From: Avimonas intestinalis
Lineage (GTDB): Bacteria; Bacillota; Clostridia; Oscillospirales; Acutalibacteraceae
DNA length: 64,000 nucleotides
Direction: 5' to 3'
Assembly (NCBI GenBank): GCA_904380375.1
Contig: CAJFID010000018.1
Coordinates: forward strand, 1-64,000
A model generated the notes under the pieces. That model ran no database searches, was not told where the DNA came from, and saw only the letters and a list, made by a program, of their open reading frames with translations. Numbering within the stretch: the first letter of the stretch is position 1; every line of letters begins with the position of its first letter. The position numbers and the translations under genes were made by a program. Shown piece by piece: positions 59,475 to 64,000 of this stretch.

Positions 59475-59747
59475 CGCCCTCTCCCCCTCTTTCTTGCTTT
59501 TGTTTCTTGCCGCCGTTTCTGCATCGGGGCCCACGGCCCAAGCTCCGCCGCCGGCCGCAAACCGGCGCCGAATGCGATCCGCCTTCAGCACAGCCGACCT
59601 GGATTGTTCAACAGGCTGTCTCCCCGTAGGAGGGCCGGCCGCCGCTATATCCCGGCCGTTTCCCGTGCCGGCCCAGGGACGAGGAAAGCCTCTGCGGACA
59701 GGGGGCGGGGAACCGGGCGGCGACGGCCCCGGCCGGTTTCTCCCTGC

Positions 59748-60248
59748 TCAATAGGCGCGTACCAGGGAGGAAAGGGACAGGATGACCAACGCCGCCATCA
59801 CCAGCGCCAAAACAAAGCAAGCGGCCAGCATCACGATCCAAAGGATCAGGTACCGCCGCCGCCGGCGGGCATATAGCGCGGCCTGCTCGGGCGGCAGGAA
59901 GGGGGCGGGCTGCCCGCAGACGGGGCAGACGGCCGGCGACGGGCTCCCCGGATAGGACGGGGGGAGGAAGTTCCCGCAGCGCAGGCAGCGCTCCGGCTGA
60001 TTCTTGGAGGTCAGCGCGACGATCAGGTACACCAGCGCGACGATCGAAAACAAGCCGGAAAACACGCCCCAGACCCCGGCGTTGGGGTTCCGGCGGTACT
60101 GCGCGTCGTTATACACGCACAGTCCCAGGAACACCGCCGCCAGCACGCTCAGCAGCAGGATCAGGAGGATGAAAAGCAGGTAAACGCCCATGACCGCCAT
60201 GCCGACGCGTTGATAGCCGTAATCCTCCAAATGGTTCCACCATGTCAT
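59748..60248 (-). CDS. Zinc-ribbon membrane protein (paralogue 2)
   Basis: The 166-residue protein shares the full layout of the paralogue at 58977-59474: A-A-V-F-L-G-L-C-V-Y-N-D-A is identical in both, followed by Y-R-R-N-P-N-A, the zinc ribbon C-L-R-C-G-N-F-L-P-P ... C-P-V-C-G-Q-P-A-P, and the same P-P-E-Q-A-A-L-Y-A-R-R-R-R before the last helix. The N-terminal part and the last helix differ most. A 273-nt spacer separates the pair. The family is not recognised. Confidence 0.8.
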   Translation of the reverse strand: MTWWNHLEDYGYQRVGMAVMGVYLLFILLILLLSVLAAVFLGLCVYNDAQYRRNPNAGVWGVFSGLFSIVALVYLIVALTSKNQPERCLRCGNFLPPSYPGSPSPAVCPVCGQPAPFLPPEQAALYARRRRRYLILWIVMLAACFVLALVMAALVILSLSSLVRAY

Positions 60249-60311
60249 GCAAATCTCCTTCTTTCTTTTCTGAATTTATCCGAACCCTGCCCGCTCCTGC
60301 CGGCGGGAAGG

Positions 60312-60902
60312 TCAGCCGACGTCCAGCCTCTCCCGCTCCACCAGCACCGCCCGCACCGGCGCGCCGTCCGCGCCGGCCACCTTGAGGGGCGCGGCAAAGA
60401 GGAAATAATCCCCGGGCTTTACGCCGGAAAGGTCCAGCCCTTCGAGCAGCGCCACCCCGTGGCCTAGGAGCTGCCGGTGGACGGCGGCGGTGCATTCCGG
60501 CGCGGCGACCGACTGCGCCTCCACCCCGACCAGGGCGAGCCCCGCGTCGCTGAGGACAAAGGCGGCGCTGGGGCTGATCTCCATCTCCCCCTTGAACAGC
60601 ACCCGCTTGTGCAGGCGGGGGAGCAGCTCCTCCGCCTGCGCCCCCAACAGCACGCCGTCAAACGCGACCACGCTGCACGGCCCTACGCTCTGCTCAAGCG
60701 GCAGGGAGGCGATGTCCGTCCCGTCCGGGACAAAATGCCGGGGCGCATCCAAATGGGTGGCGTTATGCAGGCAGGCCGACAGGGCCGACGTATTGCACAC
60801 GTCCCCCCACTCCATCCGGGTGAGCGCCGTCAGCGACGGCGCCGGGTCGCCTGGGTAGACCGGGGCGCCAAACAGCTCCCGGCTGATGTCGTGCAGAATC
60901 AT
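60312..60902 (-). CDS. Cyclase-family (kynurenine formamidase-like) metal hydrolase
   Basis: The 196-residue protein has the family motif H-N-A-T-H-L-D-A-P-R-H-F (HxGTHxDxPxHF type; G is A here) and D-I-S-R-E-L-F-G-A-P-V-Y-P-G-D-P at the start. These metal-binding hydrolases act on formylkynurenine or other amides. No tryptophan-degradation gene is nearby, so the substrate is uncertain. ATG 60902 is chosen since the family pattern starts at M-I-L-H-D-I-S. Confidence 0.9.
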   Translation of the reverse strand: MILHDISRELFGAPVYPGDPAPSLTALTRMEWGDVCNTSALSACLHNATHLDAPRHFVPDGTDIASLPLEQSVGPCSVVAFDGVLLGAQAEELLPRLHKRVLFKGEMEISPSAAFVLSDAGLALVGVEAQSVAAPECTAAVHRQLLGHGVALLEGLDLSGVKPGDYFLFAAPLKVAGADGAPVRAVLVERERLDVG

Positions 60903-61163
60903 ATCCAACCGCCTTTCCGGGCGGGCTTTCCCCTTGGGAGCCCCGCCCTTTGGATTGCCGCCGCCCGGCCAACATGCCGCCCGGCCATTGCCCGAGCGCG
61001 CGGAAGCAGGCCCCTCCGGCGCCGGTTCCCGCGCCTCCCTGCCCCATGCGGAGGGGAACGAGCCGCTCCGATTATACCAAGAAGCGAGGGGCATCCCGCT
61101 TTGCCGGCCTCTCCCGCTTGCCGCCTGCCCCTCATCCGGAGCCGGACGCCCAACACAGGCACC
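60903..61163 (-). other. Gene-free spacer before the rsmE repeat
   Basis: This GC-rich stretch between the cyclase gene and the tandem repeat shows no supported gene, promoter or RNA. Confidence 0.4.
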
Positions 61164-61325
61164 CGCCCTATTCCGTGCGTAAATTGCCGACCGCCAGGTC
61201 CGCGGGCGGCATGGGCAATCCTTACCGCCCTACTCCGTGCGCGAATTGCCGACCGCCAGGTCCGCGGGCGGCATGGGCAATCCTTACCGCCCTACTCCGT
61301 GCGCGAATTGCCGACCGCCAGGTCC
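61164..61325. repeat. 62-bp tandem repeat copying the rsmE 3' end
   Basis: A 62-bp unit is present at 61164-61225, 61226-61287 and partly at 61288-61325. The third copy contains the last codons and TAG stop of rsmE, so the first two are duplicated tails beyond the stop. Copies 2 and 3 agree over the shared part; copy 1 has three small changes. Confidence 0.95.
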
Positions 61326-62044
61326 ATGTTGCCGGTCAGGGCCATAATGACCGACAGCGCGGCCAGGGGCGCGGTTTCGCACCGAAGGATGCGGGGGCCA
61401 AGGGTTGCCACCTGCGCCCCGAGCGCGCGCAGCTCCTCGATCTCGGACGGCTCGAACCCGCCCTCCGGGCCGATAACGATCGCCAGCCGGCGGGTGTCCG
61501 GCCCCACCAGCCCGGTCAGGGGAAGCCCTCCCCCCTCATAAAACACAATCACGGGGCCGCCGTCGGCTTTCAGGCGCTCCACCGCCTGCTTCCAGGAAAG
61601 GGGCGGCGACACGGCCGGGAGGATCCCCCTCCCCGACTGGCCGGCGGCCTCGTCGGCGATCTTCTGCCAACGGGCCCGCTTTTTCTCCTCCTTGCCCTCC
61701 AGCCGTACCACGCTGCGCGCGGTCGCCACCGGGACGACCGCCGTCACCCCCAGCTCGACCGCCTTTTGCAGGATCCACTCCATTTTGTCCCCTTTGGGCA
61801 GCCCCTGGTACAGGGTGACGGATACCGACGGCTCGCAGGCGGTGGGGGTGTGGTACAGCACCTTGAGCAGCACATCCTCCCCCTCAAAGCCAGCAACCTC
61901 GCAGAAATAATCGGTCCCCCTGCCGTCGCAGAGGGTGAGGTTCTCCCCCGGCCTCATCCGCAGGGAACGGCGGATATGCGCCGCATCCGGCCCGGTAATC
62001 CGCGCCGTATCCCCGCCGGGAAAATCCTGAAAAAACCGCGGCAT
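61292..62044 (-). CDS. rsmE: 16S rRNA (uracil-1498-N3)-methyltransferase RsmE
   Basis: The 250-residue SPOUT-class enzyme starts at ATG 62044 (M-P-R-F-F-Q-D-F-P). The N-terminal PUA-like part and the C-terminal knot (I-V-I-G-P-E-G-G-F-E-P-S-E-I-E-E-L, L-G-P-R-I-L-R-C-E-T-A) are intact. A much longer in-frame start is rejected as Arg/Ala-rich. In many bacteria rsmE follows prmA, and both lie in this minus-strand run, with tcdA between. Its 3' end is copied in a tandem repeat. Confidence 0.96.
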   Translation of the reverse strand: MPRFFQDFPGGDTARITGPDAAHIRRSLRMRPGENLTLCDGRGTDYFCEVAGFEGEDVLLKVLYHTPTACEPSVSVTLYQGLPKGDKMEWILQKAVELGVTAVVPVATARSVVRLEGKEEKKRARWQKIADEAAGQSGRGILPAVSPPLSWKQAVERLKADGGPVIVFYEGGGLPLTGLVGPDTRRLAIVIGPEGGFEPSEIEELRALGAQVATLGPRILRCETAPLAALSVIMALTGNMDLAVGNSRTE

Positions 62045-62351
62045 CGCCGCTCCCTCCTTTGAAATGGCCGTTTCCGGCCCGTTATCCCCCTGTGCGCCGT
62101 CCAGCGGCGGAAGCGCCCTGCACGCCGCGTGCGGGAGGGGACGCTGGGCGCCGGAGCAGCCCCATGCCGCCGCCCGCCATACCCACACAGGTGGGAACGC
62201 CGTGCCTTTCACAGGCTGGCGGGACGCAGCCCGCTTTCCGGCCGCCGGGTGCGGGGCAGCGGCCGCTCCCCTTCGCCTTTTGCGCATCCGGGAACCGTCC
62301 CGCCCAGATGCCAAGCCGGAGGCCGCCCCCTTTACGCGGCGCGGGGCACGC
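62045..62351 (-). other. Gene-free spacer between tcdA and rsmE
   Basis: About 307 nt of GC-rich sequence hold no supported gene. A GGAGGGAGCG ribosome binding site precedes rsmE; I see no convincing terminator or promoter. Confidence 0.4.
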
Positions 62352-63068
62352 CTATTTTTGAACGCCGGCAAGATCCTTGATAATCTCCCCCGCCAGGATC
62401 AGCCCAGCCACCGAGGGCACAAAGGAAACGCTCCCAGGCAGGGCGCGCCGGCCTTCCTCCGGCCCCTCCCCGCACGCAAGGGGCGCCAAGGGCTCCTCCT
62501 CCGAATACACCACCCGCAGGGACGGGATCCCCCGGGCCCGCAGCTCCCGCCGCATCACCCGGCAGAGGGGGCAGACCCTGGTCTGGTAGATATCCGCCAC
62601 CCGGAAGAGGGTGGGGTCGAGCTTATTGCCGCAGCCCATCGCGCTGATAAGCGGCACCCCACGGCGGCGGCATTCCTCGGCCAAAGAGAGCTTGGCGGTC
62701 ACGGTGTCTATCGCGTCGGCGGCGTAATCCAGCCCGTCGAGCAGCGTCCCCTCCTGCCCGGGGAGGTAGAACAGGACATGGGGCTCCACCCGGCAGGCGG
62801 GGTTGATCTCCCGCACCCGGGCGGCCATCACCTCCGCCTTGGGGCGGCCGACGGTGGATGCCAGCGCCCCGAGCTGCCGGTTGCGGTTGGAGTCCGCCAC
62901 CTCGTCCCCGTCCACCAGCACCAGCCGGCCGATCCCGGCGCGGGCCAGCGCCTCGACGGTGTAGGAGCCGACCCCGCCCAGGCCGAAGACCGCGACGCTG
63001 GCCTGCTCCAGCCGCTCCACCGCCTCACGGCCCAGCAGCATCGCCTGCCGCGACAGCCATTCCTGCAT
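62352..63068 (-). CDS. tcdA: tRNA threonylcarbamoyladenosine dehydratase TcdA
   Basis: The 238-residue protein of the E1-like ThiF family cyclises t6A37 to ct6A with ATP. It has G-L-G-G-V-G-S (29-35) for ATP binding, D-G-D-E-V-A-D-S-N-R-N-R-Q and a C-P-L-C-R segment. Together with TsaD in this window it concerns the same tRNA position. It is usually followed by rsmE-prmA type RNA/ribosome modification genes in clostridia, consistent with the layout here. Confidence 0.92.
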   Translation of the reverse strand: MQEWLSRQAMLLGREAVERLEQASVAVFGLGGVGSYTVEALARAGIGRLVLVDGDEVADSNRNRQLGALASTVGRPKAEVMAARVREINPACRVEPHVLFYLPGQEGTLLDGLDYAADAIDTVTAKLSLAEECRRRGVPLISAMGCGNKLDPTLFRVADIYQTRVCPLCRVMRRELRARGIPSLRVVYSEEEPLAPLACGEGPEEGRRALPGSVSFVPSVAGLILAGEIIKDLAGVQK

Positions 63069-63321
63069 GGTTTTCCTCCTTCATCCCCCGGTCCCCCTCT
63101 TCCCGCCCGGCCCGAGCCGGGCGGACGGCGGCGCAGACGAAAAAACGAGCCCACCCCGCCCCAGACCGGATCGGGGATTTCCGGCCACGCAAGGCCGGTT
63201 CCGCCTTTTTCCGTCCGGCCATCCCCGCCCCGCCGGCGCAAGCCTTGGAGCCGCCGCCGGACGGCGGGCTTCCGACAACAGGGGAAATGCTGTATAACAG
63301 ATATGAAATATACAGATTGTA

Positions 63322-64000
63322 TTATTCGCCTGCTTTGGCAACCAGGCAGAGCCAGCCGCCCCGCTCCCGCCGTTCCACCACCGTAAAGCCGCAGCGGGAG
63401 AGCGCGTCCAGCACATCCTGCTCGCGGGTGTCAATGATGCCGGAGACGATATAAACGCCGCCGGGCTTGAGGAAGGGGCGGACCGAGGCGGACAGGGCGA
63501 TGATCGCGTCCGCCACGATGTTGGCGGCCACCACGTCGAACGTACCCTCCACCGCCTGGACCAAATCCCCTTGGCGGATGGTGTAGGCCGGGGCGCCGAA
63601 GCCGTTGCACTCCCCGTTTTCCACCGCGGTTTTGACCGCCAGGGGGTCGATGTCCACCCCGACGGCCCGCCCGGCGCCCAGCAGCAAGGCCGCGATCGAC
63701 AGGATCCCGCTCCCGCACCCTACGTCAAGCAGGGATTCCCCGCCGTCAATGTAGTCCTCGAGCGTCTCCAGCACCAGGCGGGTGGTATCGTGCCCGCCGG
63801 TGCCGAAGGCCAGGCCGGGATCGATGTGCAGCAGGGCGCGGCCCGCCGCCTCGGGCGTCTCCTCCCAGGTCGGGCAGATCATCAGCCGCCGCCCGACAGG
63901 AAGGGGCTTGAAATACTTCTTCCAGTTGTTGGCCCAATCGTCCTGGCAAACCTCGCCGGTGAGCACCTCGTTCGGGATGCCCGCCGCGGCAAATCGCTCC
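63322..64000 (-). CDS. prmA: Ribosomal protein L11 methyltransferase (partial)
   Basis: The gene runs off the right edge on the minus strand; 225 codons with the stop are visible. D-P-G-L-A-F-G-T-G-G-H-D-T-T is the PrmA motif and L-L-D-V-G-C-G-S-G-I-L-S-I-A is the SAM-binding loop. V-A-A-N-I-V-A-D (N-x-x-x catalytic-type region) is also present. PrmA trimethylates L11. The N-terminal substrate-binding domain lies outside the window. Confidence 0.93.
   Translation of the reverse strand, partial: ERFAAAGIPNEVLTGEVCQDDWANNWKKYFKPLPVGRRLMICPTWEETPEAAGRALLHIDPGLAFGTGGHDTTRLVLETLEDYIDGGESLLDVGCGSGILSIAALLLGAGRAVGVDIDPLAVKTAVENGECNGFGAPAYTIRQGDLVQAVEGTFDVVAANIVADAIIALSASVRPFLKPGGVYIVSGIIDTREQDVLDALSRCGFTVVERRERGGWLCLVAKAGE

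Noticed and set aside
61164..61325. CRISPR array
   Set aside because: Copies are directly adjacent with no spacers, and the unit is the end of rsmE.

Overview
The window is a high-GC chromosomal segment of a Gram-positive anaerobe, most likely a member of the Clostridia near Oscillospirales/Ruminococcaceae. Supporting signs are the Firmicutes-type S10-spc-alpha ribosomal operon, zinc-binding forms of S4, S14, L36 and adenylate kinase, a QueT/ThiT vitamin-transporter repertoire, a split transketolase, PolA with a dead proofreading domain, and strong AAGGAGG-type ribosome binding sites. No rRNA operon, insertion sequence, phage or CRISPR array is visible; the only rRNA is an isolated 5S gene.

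Layout. 1-780 is an AT-rich accessory edge with the tail of a membrane-anchored protein and a 5'-truncated HAD phosphatase, abutting tRNA-Arg(ACG) (886-962). 1018-16139 is a saccharide locus: a GntR-LacI hybrid regulator, D-lyxose isomerase, a very large CBM-bearing solute-binding protein, two permeases, an NHL/TPR/YIP1 membrane protein, two more permeases, a GxGYxYP lipoprotein and a second, lipoprotein-type solute-binding protein. There are two permease pairs and two binding proteins but no ATPase. Inside this locus (about 10250) the YIP1 gene is cut and fused out of frame to the 3' end of a DUF5696 gene, the clearest sign of an internal deletion in the window. 16266-17612 is a TPP-riboswitch-controlled ThiT gene. 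17805-20045 is a YtrA-type regulator with an ABC ATPase and ABC-2 permease.

21296-37350 (minus strand) carries the full ribosomal protein operon from rpsJ to rplQ, including secY, adk, map, a KOW-domain gene, infA, the short rpmJ gene and rpoA, with a roughly 370-nt leader before rpsJ. 37723-43331 holds QueT with a structured leader (candidate preQ1 riboswitch), a SLOG protein, an XRE regulator, GTP-dependent PEP carboxykinase, TsaD and a small tautomerase. 43369-49710 holds RimI, a low-molecular-weight phosphatase, a P-loop kinase-like gene with an in-frame amber codon, a GNAT, PolA and a divergent DusB. 49862-56297 holds a heterodimeric ABC exporter, a RimJ/L-type acetyltransferase and an ECF-like sigma factor fused to a large C-terminal region.

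56499-64000 (minus strand) holds the split transketolase, the orphan 5S rRNA gene, two tandem paralogous zinc-ribbon membrane proteins, a cyclase-family protein, RsmE with a 62-bp tandem repeat copying its 3' end, TcdA, and a partial PrmA at the right edge. Most of the window is housekeeping. The unusual material is the saccharide locus with its deletion scar, the sigma-factor fusion, the QueT leader, the amber-interrupted kinase and the rsmE tail repeat.
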